Part shown: positions 11,637-19,930 of the stretch, one piece after another
How the letters are laid out: each line of letters begins with the position of its first letter
Position numbering within the stretch: the first letter of the stretch is position 1
Origin: Brachypterus glaber
Lineage: Eukaryota > Arthropoda > Insecta > Coleoptera > Kateretidae
Assembly (NCBI GenBank): GCA_958510825.1
Contig: CAUEHQ010000001.1
Span: 248,001-312,000 of the forward strand
Direction: 5' to 3'
Length of the DNA: 64,000 nt
Made by a program: the position numbers and the translations under genes
Notes under the pieces: generated by a model
What the model saw: only the letters and a program-made list of their open reading frames with translations
Told to the model about the DNA's origin: nothing
Database searches by the model: none

Positions 11637-13289
11637 TTATGTTGCGGATGTCCGCTGCTCGTCCGCATGTGAGCAACCTGGAATAGATAAATCTTGTTGA
11701 GTTTTTGAGTTACTGTTTTTTCTAGGGCGTTTTATATTCGAAAGGTGGATTTTATCTATGGTATTAAAATGGGTTGGGTCAATTTTTGCGGTTTTTAATT
11801 TCCAGTTTATATTTTTGATTTTTTCTTTTTTGAATTTATTTTTGGTTTTTGACTGTTTTTGTTTATTTTTAACGAATACTTTTTCGGGTATACTTTTGGG
11901 AATTTCTTCACGTTTTTCATTTAATTTGTTAATAATTTTTTCTTTCGTCTTTTGTGCGTCTTTGTTTATTTTTTGATATAAAATTTTGGTTTTTTCTTTA
12001 TGGTTAAATATATAGTTATTCATTAATTGTTTGTTCAATTCTAAGTTAAAGGGTGAATCTGTGCCTAAGTGTCCTGTGATTATTTCTGAAGGTTTTAATT
12101 TTGTAGTGCTATGTATTGTATTATTATAGGCCAATATTGCATAATTTATTTTTATCTCAATTGGCTCGCTCTTAAAAATATCTTGGTTATTAAGTAACCT
12201 TATGTGCTCGATTAGGGTGGAGTGAAATCTTTCTACTGGAGAATTTGAATCGGGGTGTTGCGAGCTTATGAAGTGGATTTTGATTTTATGGAGTTCTAGT
12301 AACTCTTTTAACACACCGCTATTAAACTCACCACCATTATCCGATACGATTTGTTCGGGGATGGAATGGTGCGTAAAATATTTTATGAGATTATTTACTA
12401 CTTCTATGCTTGAAGCAGCACTTAGTTTATACGCTTGACTATATTTTGAGAAAGTGTCAATTATTGTAAGAAATTTAGATTTTTCTAGGGTGATACTGTC
12501 CATGTGTAAAATTTGGAATGGTCTAGTCGCTGTCGGTGTCAAGTTAAATTTTAATTTTAGGGGGTTTCTGTCGTATTTCGTAAGTTGGCAAATTTCACAG
12601 TTATTTATGTACGTTTGAATCACACGACGTTGATTCGGAAAATAGTACGACTCTTTTATACGTTTTTCGGTTTCTTCGATTCCCCGGTGGTTCGTTTTTC
12701 CCTCGTGAAAATTTTTTATAATTTCTTTTATTTCTACCTCCCCTATTACGTCTGTAAGGTATTTTGTACACCTAATTAAATTTATTTGTCCATTTTTAAA
12801 ATATGTTTGTAATACAGCACAAAATTGTTCATAGATTGGATCCTCGAAAAATACATAATACTTAATTTTTGGGGCGATATATTCTTTCATAATTTTTATT
12901 ACATCTTGTTCAAAATTATTTTTTGACAATTGAACAAGCATTCTTTGTTTTGATTTATAGAGGATAACGATTGAGGGGGTTGCAGGGGCAAATTCTACTA
13001 GTGAAAGAATAATTTGGTTTTTGCCATAATTGACTGGACAAGTTACTATTGGGACACCAATAATTGGGTTTTCCGCGTTAGAGTGTACTGTATTAAGATC
13101 GGTTTCTGTAGGTTGTTCCGCTTGCTTAATATTTTCTTCCCGCTCTAAGTCGTCAAGGTCCCCTGTTTCAACAATTATAGACATATTGTCTGAGTCTTTA
13201 TTCGCGGAAAAGCTGTCGTTAAACTTTTGCATATAATCTAATAAGGGTTCATTAATATTGTCTGTAATGTCAGGTTCGTCATTTGTCAA
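11637..13289 (-). CDS. pol: Pol part 2: integrase
   Basis: A 550-residue frame in the same reading frame as pol part 1, beyond a single UAA and one codon. Its first codon is TTG. Residues 1-190 are a linker with an acidic start. An HHCC zinc finger follows (H-E-G-K-T-N-H near 195 and C-E-I-C near 233). The catalytic core has D in H-M-D-S-I, D in S-D-N-G-G-E-F and E in S-P-V-E-R-F-H, the last two 35 residues apart (DD35E). The tail is very lysine-rich. It inserts the cDNA into host DNA. It needs either readthrough of the UAA or another way of starting, or the UAA is a fresh mutation. Confidence 0.92.
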   Translation of the reverse strand: MTNDEPDITDNINEPLLDYMQKFNDSFSANKDSDNMSIIVETGDLDDLEREENIKQAEQPTETDLNTVHSNAENPIIGVPIVTCPVNYGKNQIILSLVEFAPATPSIVILYKSKQRMLVQLSKNNFEQDVIKIMKEYIAPKIKYYVFFEDPIYEQFCAVLQTYFKNGQINLIRCTKYLTDVIGEVEIKEIIKNFHEGKTNHRGIEETEKRIKESYYFPNQRRVIQTYINNCEICQLTKYDRNPLKLKFNLTPTATRPFQILHMDSITLEKSKFLTIIDTFSKYSQAYKLSAASSIEVVNNLIKYFTHHSIPEQIVSDNGGEFNSGVLKELLELHKIKIHFISSQHPDSNSPVERFHSTLIEHIRLLNNQDIFKSEPIEIKINYAILAYNNTIHSTTKLKPSEIITGHLGTDSPFNLELNKQLMNNYIFNHKEKTKILYQKINKDAQKTKEKIINKLNEKREEIPKSIPEKVFVKNKQKQSKTKNKFKKEKIKNINWKLKTAKIDPTHFNTIDKIHLSNIKRPRKNSNSKTQQDLSIPGCSHADEQRTSAT

Positions 13290-13292
13290 CTC

Positions 13293-13295
13293 TTA
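13293..13295 (-). other. In-frame UAA between the macro domain and integrase
   Basis: The pol frame stops with UAA, then GAG, then TTG opens the integrase frame without any frame change. The UAA is the only break in what would otherwise be one pol frame of about 1,540 codons. Confidence 0.9.
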
Positions 13296-16268
13296 GCAGA
13301 ATTCTTCTATAAAGCTGGAAATAGCACTTTTATTATTTTCGTGATTAGTGACGTTAATTTCAACTTTTTGGGGTGGGTCAATATTGTAAATAAGTATTTT
13401 AATTTTAGAGTTTTGAAATATAATTTTAATTAAATTAAGTATGATATCCCATTTTAGGTTATCTAGGCCGGATCCAATTTTTGGCATAGCTACAGTAAAA
13501 TCTTGTAGCTCTAAACATAATCTTTTGAGGCTTATCAAGGCGGAAATTATAGTAGTGTAGGTGGGTTTGTCCCTAAATATCTTTTTGGTAATTAAATAAT
13601 AAATATTTCTTGTAGGAAGTTTTAAATATGCAACTTCACCTACAGGTTTGTTTTGTGCTTTTAGTGTGTTTACGCAATTAAATTTTTCCCTGAAATTACG
13701 GGCGATTCCTTTTTTCATGCTAAAACACTGGGAGACGCAATGAGCAAGAGATATATTCTCGTCACAATTAAATAGATCATTGTCGATTATTTTTACATTA
13801 TTATTAATTATATTAAGGTTATTATAAATTATTTGACGAAGAGTTTCATTTTTATAAACGGCGTCTGAAAGTTCATTTAAATTTATTTCGTACGTGGGAA
13901 TAGATTCGCATATATTGTCATCGTAATCTGATACTTCCTTATCTTTGAAACTCGTACGTGACTTTATGTTATTTTGTAGAGGTGAATTACTTATAGTATT
14001 TTTATTGTAATTATTACTTAAAACTTGGGCATAAGTTAAGTCAGTGGCGTTACCGATTTTTTTTATTTGGGGGGGTTCGTTTGTGGGGTTTTGTAGTTGG
14101 TCGGGATTTTTGGGAATATCGGTTTCTGGGTTTATTACGATGCGTGACAAGGCATCTGCGTTACTATTAAGGACACCTTTTTTATAAATAATTTCATAAT
14201 CATATTCTTCTAAGTACAACCGCCACCTACATAATTTGGAATTAGGTTCTTTAAGGGAGAACAACCACTGCAAGGGTTTATGGTCAGATACTATTGTAAA
14301 TTTTCGGCCATAAAGGTAGGGCCTAAAGTATTTAACAGCCCAAACGATTGCTAGGAGTTCCCTTTCGATAGTACTTAGATTACATTCTGATTCGTTAAGG
14401 GTGCGACTTGCGTAAGCTACTGGCAAATCAGAGCCTATTTTCCCTTGTGACAACACCGAACCTAAAGCAAAACTAGAAGAGTCGCAAGTTAGAATGAAGG
14501 GTTGATTAAAATCTGGATACTGCAGTATGGGTTGGTTAATCAACAAATTTTTACAATGGTTAAAACATTTTACATACTCGGGGTCCTTAATATTAATTTT
14601 ATGATTCTTTTTCAGACAGATAGTCATAGGTTTAGTTATTTTCGCAAAATCTTTTATGAATTTGCGGTAATAACCCAATAGTCCCAAAAAAGCCTTAATT
14701 TGTCGTGTAGTTTTAGGAATAGGATAGTTTTGAACAGCTTTAATTTTTTCAGGATTCGGTTTTACGCCCTGGGGTGTCACTATATGACCTAAAAACGCTA
14801 CTTCTTTTTGCAAAAATTCGCATTTATCGACTTGTAATTTAAGATTAGCAGATCGCAATCTATCAAAAATCTCTTTGAGATTGTTTATATGTTCTTGTAA
14901 ACTTGTACTAAAACAAATGATATCATCAAGAAATACGCAGCATTTTTTATTTAATATACCCCTTAACAGGTTGTCCATGACCCTCTGGAATGTGGCTGGG
15001 GCCGTTTTAAGGCCAAAGGCCATGCGCAGGAATTCATAGTGACCATTTTCTGTGCTGAAAGCAGTTTTTTGAATATCCTCCCTAGCCATTTCCAGCTGGT
15101 GATAACCACTGGCTAAATCCATTGTACTAAAGTATAAACAACGTCCCAACTTGTCCAATAAGTCCGTAATGTTCGGCAATGGGTATCGGTCATCAATAGT
15201 TTTTTCATTTAATTTACGATAGTCAACTACTATGCGCCATTTGCGTTCAGCAAAAGGGGCACTTTTCTTGGGGACCACCCAAATTGGCGAACTCCACGGG
15301 CTATAAGAGGGTCTTATGATTTTTTGTTGTAACATTTTTTTAATTTGTTTATCTACCTCTTGCTTATGGACATTTGGAAAACGATAGGACTTTGTGTACA
15401 CTGGTATTTCGTCTTTAGTAACTATTTTATGTTTAATTTTATGCGTAAAAGTTAAGGGTTTTCCTTCTGAATGAAAAATATCAGAGTACTCATTTAAAAG
15501 ATTTAAAATTGCTTGTTTTTCCTCTGCATTCATATGATTTATTTTAATTTTAGACAGATCAATTGGCGAGTTATCGCAATATGTATTAATATTATTAAAA
15601 TTAGAAGCTGTGTGGTGTTCGTATTCGTCGAACATTTGCACAGTTATTGGGTTTATTTTAGCAGAAATGTCCCTATCTGTAGGGTTAACAATACTACAAT
15701 AAGTAGAAAAATCTTTTACACTGGCTACGCTTTCTATTATTTCTAGATCACCAGCTTTCATGTGAGGAATTATTACGTCACCATTTTTAACATTTTTAAT
15801 ATTTATTTTAATAATTTGTTCTGTCTTGGCAGGGACGACTATGCTGTCGGCCCCACTAGATAACTCAAGGTAGTGAATTTTGATTCTGCGGGATGGTGTA
15901 ATTAATACATCATTATGCAGGTCGACAATCGCGTTTAATTTCTTTAGGTTATCTAAGCCTAGTAGACAGTCAAATTGTTTATGAAAGTTGAACATATGAA
16001 ATTTAAGATTAATGTTATTTTTAAACAATTTGCCACACGGGATCTTTGTACTATACTTTTCCAAGGAAGTACCGTGTGCACTAGATATTAAAAATGGGTC
16101 ATGTATAATATTCCTAGAAAAAAATTTATTTGCGATGTCATGTTTAACAAACGACTTTGTGCTACCACTATCTAATAAAACTTTTAAATTTAAATCTGGG
16201 TAAATTATATAGCACAATTGACTTTTTTCGTTTGTTAAACTCATGATATCTATTTTTCCGAGGCTCAA
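13293..16268 (-). CDS. pol: Pol part 1: protease, reverse transcriptase, RNase H and a macro domain
   Basis: A 991-residue frame in -1 relation to gag. Its first codon here is TTG, so it is most likely expressed by frameshift. Order: aspartic protease (L-L-D-S-G-S-T near residues 31-37); reverse transcriptase with V-D-Y-R-K-L-N, S-G-Y-H-Q and the catalytic F-L-D-D-I; RNase H (C-D-S-S, then E-R-E-L-L-A, then S-D-H-K-P-L). A linker of about 120 residues follows. Residues about 823-963 form a macro domain resembling OARD1/TARG1: S-L-A-H-C-V-S, K-K-G-I-A, G-E-V-A-Y-L-K, Y-Y-L-I-T-K-K, K-P-T-Y, then M-P-K-I-G-S-G-L-D. The frame ends with UAA (13295-13293), and integrase continues in the same frame one codon later. 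An extra enzymatic domain between RNase H and integrase is not part of the standard gypsy pol layout. Confidence 0.93.
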   Translation of the reverse strand: MSLGKIDIMSLTNEKSQLCYIIYPDLNLKVLLDSGSTKSFVKHDIANKFFSRNIIHDPFLISSAHGTSLEKYSTKIPCGKLFKNNINLKFHMFNFHKQFDCLLGLDNLKKLNAIVDLHNDVLITPSRRIKIHYLELSSGADSIVVPAKTEQIIKINIKNVKNGDVIIPHMKAGDLEIIESVASVKDFSTYCSIVNPTDRDISAKINPITVQMFDEYEHHTASNFNNINTYCDNSPIDLSKIKINHMNAEEKQAILNLLNEYSDIFHSEGKPLTFTHKIKHKIVTKDEIPVYTKSYRFPNVHKQEVDKQIKKMLQQKIIRPSYSPWSSPIWVVPKKSAPFAERKWRIVVDYRKLNEKTIDDRYPLPNITDLLDKLGRCLYFSTMDLASGYHQLEMAREDIQKTAFSTENGHYEFLRMAFGLKTAPATFQRVMDNLLRGILNKKCCVFLDDIICFSTSLQEHINNLKEIFDRLRSANLKLQVDKCEFLQKEVAFLGHIVTPQGVKPNPEKIKAVQNYPIPKTTRQIKAFLGLLGYYRKFIKDFAKITKPMTICLKKNHKINIKDPEYVKCFNHCKNLLINQPILQYPDFNQPFILTCDSSSFALGSVLSQGKIGSDLPVAYASRTLNESECNLSTIERELLAIVWAVKYFRPYLYGRKFTIVSDHKPLQWLFSLKEPNSKLCRWRLYLEEYDYEIIYKKGVLNSNADALSRIVINPETDIPKNPDQLQNPTNEPPQIKKIGNATDLTYAQVLSNNYNKNTISNSPLQNNIKSRTSFKDKEVSDYDDNICESIPTYEINLNELSDAVYKNETLRQIIYNNLNIINNNVKIIDNDLFNCDENISLAHCVSQCFSMKKGIARNFREKFNCVNTLKAQNKPVGEVAYLKLPTRNIYYLITKKIFRDKPTYTTIISALISLKRLCLELQDFTVAMPKIGSGLDNLKWDIILNLIKIIFQNSKIKILIYNIDPPQKVEINVTNHENNKSAISSFIEEFC
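13380..13800 (-). other. Macro domain (OARD1/TARG1-like ADP-ribosyl hydrolase) inside pol
   Basis: This segment of pol matches the small macro-domain enzyme OARD1/TARG1 along its length. Seen in order are D-L-F-N-C, S-L-A-H-C-V-S, M-K-K-G-I-A, G-E-V-A-Y-L-K, I-Y-Y-L-I-T-K-K, K-P-T-Y and M-P-K-I-G-S-G-L-D. In human OARD1 the catalytic pair is a lysine in the L-I-T-K segment and an aspartate in the G-L-D segment; both are kept here. The family removes ADP-ribose from glutamate/aspartate residues and deacetylates O-acetyl-ADP-ribose. A role against host ADP-ribosylation, or in element RNA or protein handling, is inference. Confidence 0.85.
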
Positions 16269-17440
16269 TTCTCTAAAAAAGATGAGTCATCTTGATTTTT
16301 ATTTAAATTTTCCTCCGGAAACTCTACTTTCGGCGTATTATGCAAGTTGAAAACCTCTTCTATTTGAAAATTAGGCGTTCTAATTTGATTATTTGAATTA
16401 TTTCTATTATTAAAATTTTGCCTAGCATGGGACATATTAGTGTTTCGCGTAGAAACACTCATTGGAGTTGGTCTCGGTAACCTTACATTAGGGTTTGGCC
16501 TAAACACATCATTTCTGGAGCTAGGCCCTGGCTGATTTTGAAAGTTTGTATTTGTGTTATTATTATTAAAACCATTTGGCCTTGGCTGGAAATTTTGTGG
16601 GTAATTTGTTAGTTGCAATTGCCTAATATTTGGCAATTGCTGCCTTCCTTGTGTAAAGTTACGATTATTATTAAAGTTTGGCTTTTGTCTAGGATTTTGG
16701 CTATAAGAATTTCTAATTATTTGGTCATTTATTTCTAATTGAAAATCGTTCGTTAGCATATTTAACGCAGAGTTCAGATCTTCTGGATTTTTGGTTCGCA
16801 TTAAGGATCCTATTGGGTCTCGGAGGCCCCTCAATAAAACCCTTAAGGCGTATTTTCTTAAGTATGCGGTTAAAGTTCCGACCTCTTGTGCATTACCATG
16901 ATGCACCGTTAAATATGCTATCTGAAGGTTAAGTAGCATAAGTATACTATTGTAAAAATCGAAAACTGACTGTTTGAGCCCTTGCTTTAACTCTGTCATT
17001 TCCAATTGCAAGCTGAAAACGTCGCGTTTATCGCTATATGTATTCTGGAGTGCTAATTTTAAGTCATTCCAGTTATTCAGAATGCAAGAGGATATTTTAG
17101 TTGCGGCATCGCCCTTTATTTTAGCCAAAATGCTAGACATTAGGTACTCATTCTGAAAGTCCGTCGGGTCATTAAGGTTATAAAATTTATTGACTAATTT
17201 TTCACATATATCGATGAATCTAGGAAGGAGTTCTGACTCGCCCCTAAATTCAGGGATCATGTTCAAGTAGTCGGCTTTCAGAACGTTAGCCATGTTTAAA
17301 TTTAAATTATTTATTTCGGGAATGGGGTTATTTGTTTCTATTATGGTAAGTTCTAGTTCAGAGTTTGTTTCGGACTCGGAACTGGACTCAGAATCGATTA
17401 AAGTATTTTGAAAATTGAATCTGCAATCACTAAATGACAT
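16265..17440 (-). CDS. gag: Gag protein
   Basis: A 391-residue frame starting at an ATG just after the leader. The N-terminal half is an acidic stretch (residues about 15-45) and then a helical capsid-like region. The C-terminal third is rich in Asn, Gln, Pro and Arg (about residues 245-345) and suits RNA binding. I see no CCHC zinc knuckle; many errantivirus Gags also lack one. Its role is to form the intracellular particle that packages the element RNA. It ends at UGA (16267-16265). A T-TTT-TTA slippery heptamer lies six codon-positions or fewer upstream, and pol continues in the -1 frame. Identification rests on position, length and composition more than on a diagnostic motif. Confidence 0.85.
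   Translation of the reverse strand: MSFSDCRFNFQNTLIDSESSSESETNSELELTIIETNNPIPEINNLNLNMANVLKADYLNMIPEFRGESELLPRFIDICEKLVNKFYNLNDPTDFQNEYLMSSILAKIKGDAATKISSCILNNWNDLKLALQNTYSDKRDVFSLQLEMTELKQGLKQSVFDFYNSILMLLNLQIAYLTVHHGNAQEVGTLTAYLRKYALRVLLRGLRDPIGSLMRTKNPEDLNSALNMLTNDFQLEINDQIIRNSYSQNPRQKPNFNNNRNFTQGRQQLPNIRQLQLTNYPQNFQPRPNGFNNNNTNTNFQNQPGPSSRNDVFRPNPNVRLPRPTPMSVSTRNTNMSHARQNFNNRNNSNNQIRTPNFQIEEVFNLHNTPKVEFPEENLNKNQDDSSFLEN
16274..16280 (-). promoter_or_regulatory. -1 ribosomal frameshift heptamer between gag and pol
   Basis: On the - strand the gag-frame codons read T-TTT-TTA, the X-XXY-YYZ form of a -1 slippery site, just before the gag stop. Slipping back one base enters the pol frame, which has no stop here. 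Any stimulating RNA structure downstream was not examined. Confidence 0.7.
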
Positions 17441-17448
17441 AGGTACTT

Positions 17449-17451
17449 ACA
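17449..17451 (-). promoter_or_regulatory. Candidate splice donor in the leader before gag
   Basis: On the - strand CCT|GTAAGTACC lies about 10 bases before the gag ATG. An ATG opens a short hydrophobic reading frame just upstream of this donor (ATG near 17484). It is therefore a good source for a spliced env start and signal peptide. Confidence 0.55.
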
Positions 17452-17452
17452 G

Positions 17453-17610
17453 GCAAATGGTCGCTGCTATGATGTCCTTCATCTGTGATGTGCACTCACA
17501 CTCGAAGAAAACTTTTTTTTGTAATTTCTCTTGTTTGGAAACTACCAGGTTCTATCACCAACAAATCGTCGAAACGAATCAATTTTATGCTAAATTGATT
17601 GGTGAAAACT
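17453..17610 (-). other. Leader between the primer-binding site and gag
   Basis: About 160 bases of untranslated leader. The only features I see are a short ATG-started frame near 17484 and the splice donor at its end. Packaging signals cannot be recognised by eye. Confidence 0.6.
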
Positions 17611-17623
17611 GCCGACTGCGCCA
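17611..17623 (-). promoter_or_regulatory. Primer-binding site
   Basis: Directly after the 5' LTR the - strand reads TGGCGCAGTCGG, sharing the last T with the LTR. TGG at this place is the usual start of a tRNA primer-binding site. From memory the sequence resembles the serine-tRNA site of the 17.6/297 group; the tRNA identity is an inference. Confidence 0.8.
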
Positions 17624-17852
17624 ATTACGTTGCAACCTTGCCGTAAGAAGTTTTTAAAAAGTTATTTTAAAGTTTTTTGAAGTATTTTATTGAATTACAA
17701 ATTTATTAAATAATGTTAATAGTTTACAATATAATTACAGATTGATTGAAAGAAAGTAAAAAGCTACATAGGTAAACTATGCTGACAAAACAATATACAT
17801 TTTATTATATAAACAATAAGTTGCTGAGTAGCATGACTCCGGTCATGTAACT
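17623..17852 (-). repeat. 5' LTR of the retroelement
   Basis: A 230-bp direct repeat of 9775-10004. On the - strand it begins AGTTACATGACC and ends GCAACGTAATT. I saw no difference between the two LTRs. TATA follows at 17853-17856 as target duplication. Confidence 0.95.
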
Positions 17853-18790
17853 TATATATATATATATGTCCCTACAGGAGCGAAGGGATTAAGGTATAGT
17901 CTAAGGATATTATAAATTAGTCGTGAAGATATACATATAATGCTACACATTCCGTTATATACTCTTCACAAATGGATGGTTTATTGCATTTTTCCAAATA
18001 GCTATTACATAAATTTAATTAAAATTATTTAAAACGCAAAATATATAACTGAAATAAAATAAAAATAAGTTAAAAAAAATAAATAAAAAAAGTTGTATCC
18101 AGAGATGGGATTCGAACCCCTGATCTCTGGATCCTTTATTTTTACGTCAATGTGCGACCCATATCAATTTTTGTTTTTTTTTCGGGTATATTTTATTAAT
18201 ACCAGTGAGTATTTTTTTCCTAAAAAAATACGCCAATCCGACTTTTACTTCAGCTTTTTTCGATTTTTTTTTAAATTTAACCCCCATAACTTTTTTGTTT
18301 TTGGGCTGATTATTTTTAAACACAATAGGGAGCTTTCTCTCATAAAACTTGATTTTTCCTAAAAATCTCGACATTTTCAAACCTACTTATTTTTTTCATA
18401 AAACACAGTTCACTGAAAAAGGGATTTGGTTGGGGTAACTAGATCAATAGGTAAGTAGGAACTATTTTTTTTTTCTGGCTACTGGCAACGACACAACTTA
18501 TTGGGGTTACCAGAAACAAAACTTAGATTACAAGAATCTGGCGCGCACACTCGTACACATTAAAACGATTTTTTTAAATATTTATTGCACTAATAGATTG
18601 TTATAGGTGTGCTACAATTAGACTAATATATCAGTTAAATAAGCTATTAAAACCCTAAAAAAAAATTTAAAAAAATAATGAAGATGTAAGCAAATTCTTC
18701 CGTTTCGGGTGTTTCATTTTTTTGCCTTGTGTTTATGTATAGAGTTCAAATATTGTTAAAATCTACGAATTTATAAGCGCCTAACCTATA

Positions 18791-19491
18791 CAGGGTTTTC
18801 CAGAAATAACTTCAAAAAATTTAAGAGGTGATTCTACGTTAAAAAATATGAAAAAAAAAATCCTATAAAGATTGGTCCGGAAATGAGCCCTAAGGGAGAT
18901 ACGACTCCTTGTAATTGTAATAAAAATAAGGTTTTTAATTAATAACTCTTGTACCCTTTAAGCTAGAGCGACGAGCTTTTGCATGTATACTAGTATTAAT
19001 AAGGGCAATAAGTTTATGTTAATTTATTTTTTTGAATTTGTCCAGAGACGTGCCTAGATGGACAAAATATGTTAGGCTTAACACATTTTGGCCCAATCTT
19101 TTTTATGTATACATTATTTGGATTTTTTGTAATAAATACAGATTCCTTTAGTAAAAGTACATAAAAATGTCGTATAGTGTAACACTGTAGGTGCACCCGT
19201 TAAAAAAAATGCATTTAAAGGAAGTAACATTTTGTGCCACTAAAAAAGTCTATAACTCCTTTAATATTAAGTTTAGGTATTTTGGTGAAGAATACTTTTT
19301 TGTTTAGTTTTAAATGAAGAATCGCCCAGCAGCATTAAAATTTTATTGGTGCTTTTTTTGTTCCCCATTCAATATGTCCATCTTCGAAAGGCCGCAGCTT
19401 CCTTAGGGCTCATTTCCGGACTAACCTTTATTGGAACTTTTTTTCATATTTTTTAACGTAAATTTCTCCAACTTATTTCTGAATAACCCTG
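18791..19491. mobile_element. 701-bp TIR element with TA duplication (macro-repeat copy 2)
   Basis: Copy of the 4581-5282 element, with the same tips (CAGGGTTTTCC / ATAACCCTG) and TA flanks. It sits at the matching place of copy 2, so it was in the unit before that duplication. It is absent from copy 3, where the array ends first. Confidence 0.83.
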
Positions 19492-19496
19492 TATAT

Positions 19497-19615
19497 CACT
19501 CTGTAGGGCAATTGAAACTTATTAAGACTTAATAAATGAGTTTTGTATATATACATTTTTTATATAACAATTATCTATTAAGTTAATTAATAAGGTTCAA
19601 TTACACTACAGAGTG
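19497..19615. repeat. 119-bp palindromic MITE (copy 2)
   Basis: Same palindrome as at 5288-5406, at the equivalent place of copy 2. Confidence 0.72.
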
Positions 19616-19679
19616 CTTTTTAATTTTCGCGCTATAACGTCGAAGCGTATTTTCTCGCAGAATGGAGTTAAATAAACAT

Positions 19680-19930
19680 ATTACTAATAATATTATTAGA
19701 AAGTTATCTATCTGTCGTTAAAATAAAATGAACAGGAAACAGTGAATAGTAAAATTTCATCCTTTTTGGGAACCATACTTTTATATCTATCTAACGTTTC
19801 ATTTAAATATTAACAACATACAGGATACACAGTGCTGATGATTTCCAAAAAGGATGAAATGGTACTATTCACTGTTTCCTGTTCTTTTGATTTTAACGAC
19901 AGATAACTTTCTAATAATATTATTAGTAAT
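19680..19930. mobile_element. 251-bp foldback MITE (copy 2)
   Basis: Same foldback as at 5471-5721, at the equivalent place of copy 2. The AT-repeat next to it is much shorter than in copy 1 (5722-5762). Confidence 0.75.

Larger units (their letters stand above)
9775..17852 (-). mobile_element. Complete gypsy-group (errantivirus-like) LTR retroelement with env and a macro domain
   Basis: An 8,078-bp element on the - strand. It has 230-bp terminal LTRs, a primer-binding site, a polypurine tract, and gag, pol, integrase and env reading frames in order. It is flanked by a 4-bp TATA duplication (9771-9774 and 17853-17856); TATA-like targets are known for gypsy-type errantiviruses. The LTRs begin AGTTAC and end GTAATT, in keeping with the AGT...ATT style of that group. 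They look identical by eye and all four frames are long, which points to a recent insertion. Unusual features are a macro domain in pol, an in-frame UAA before integrase, and a likely spliced env. Confidence 0.95.

Noticed and set aside
11758..13236. Plus-strand ORFs over the integrase region
   Set aside because: They are shadows of the - strand integrase frame, rich in Phe/Leu/Ser, with no motif.
13293..13295. Treating pol part 1 and integrase as two unrelated genes
   Set aside because: They are in the same frame and in standard pol order, separated by one stop and one codon.
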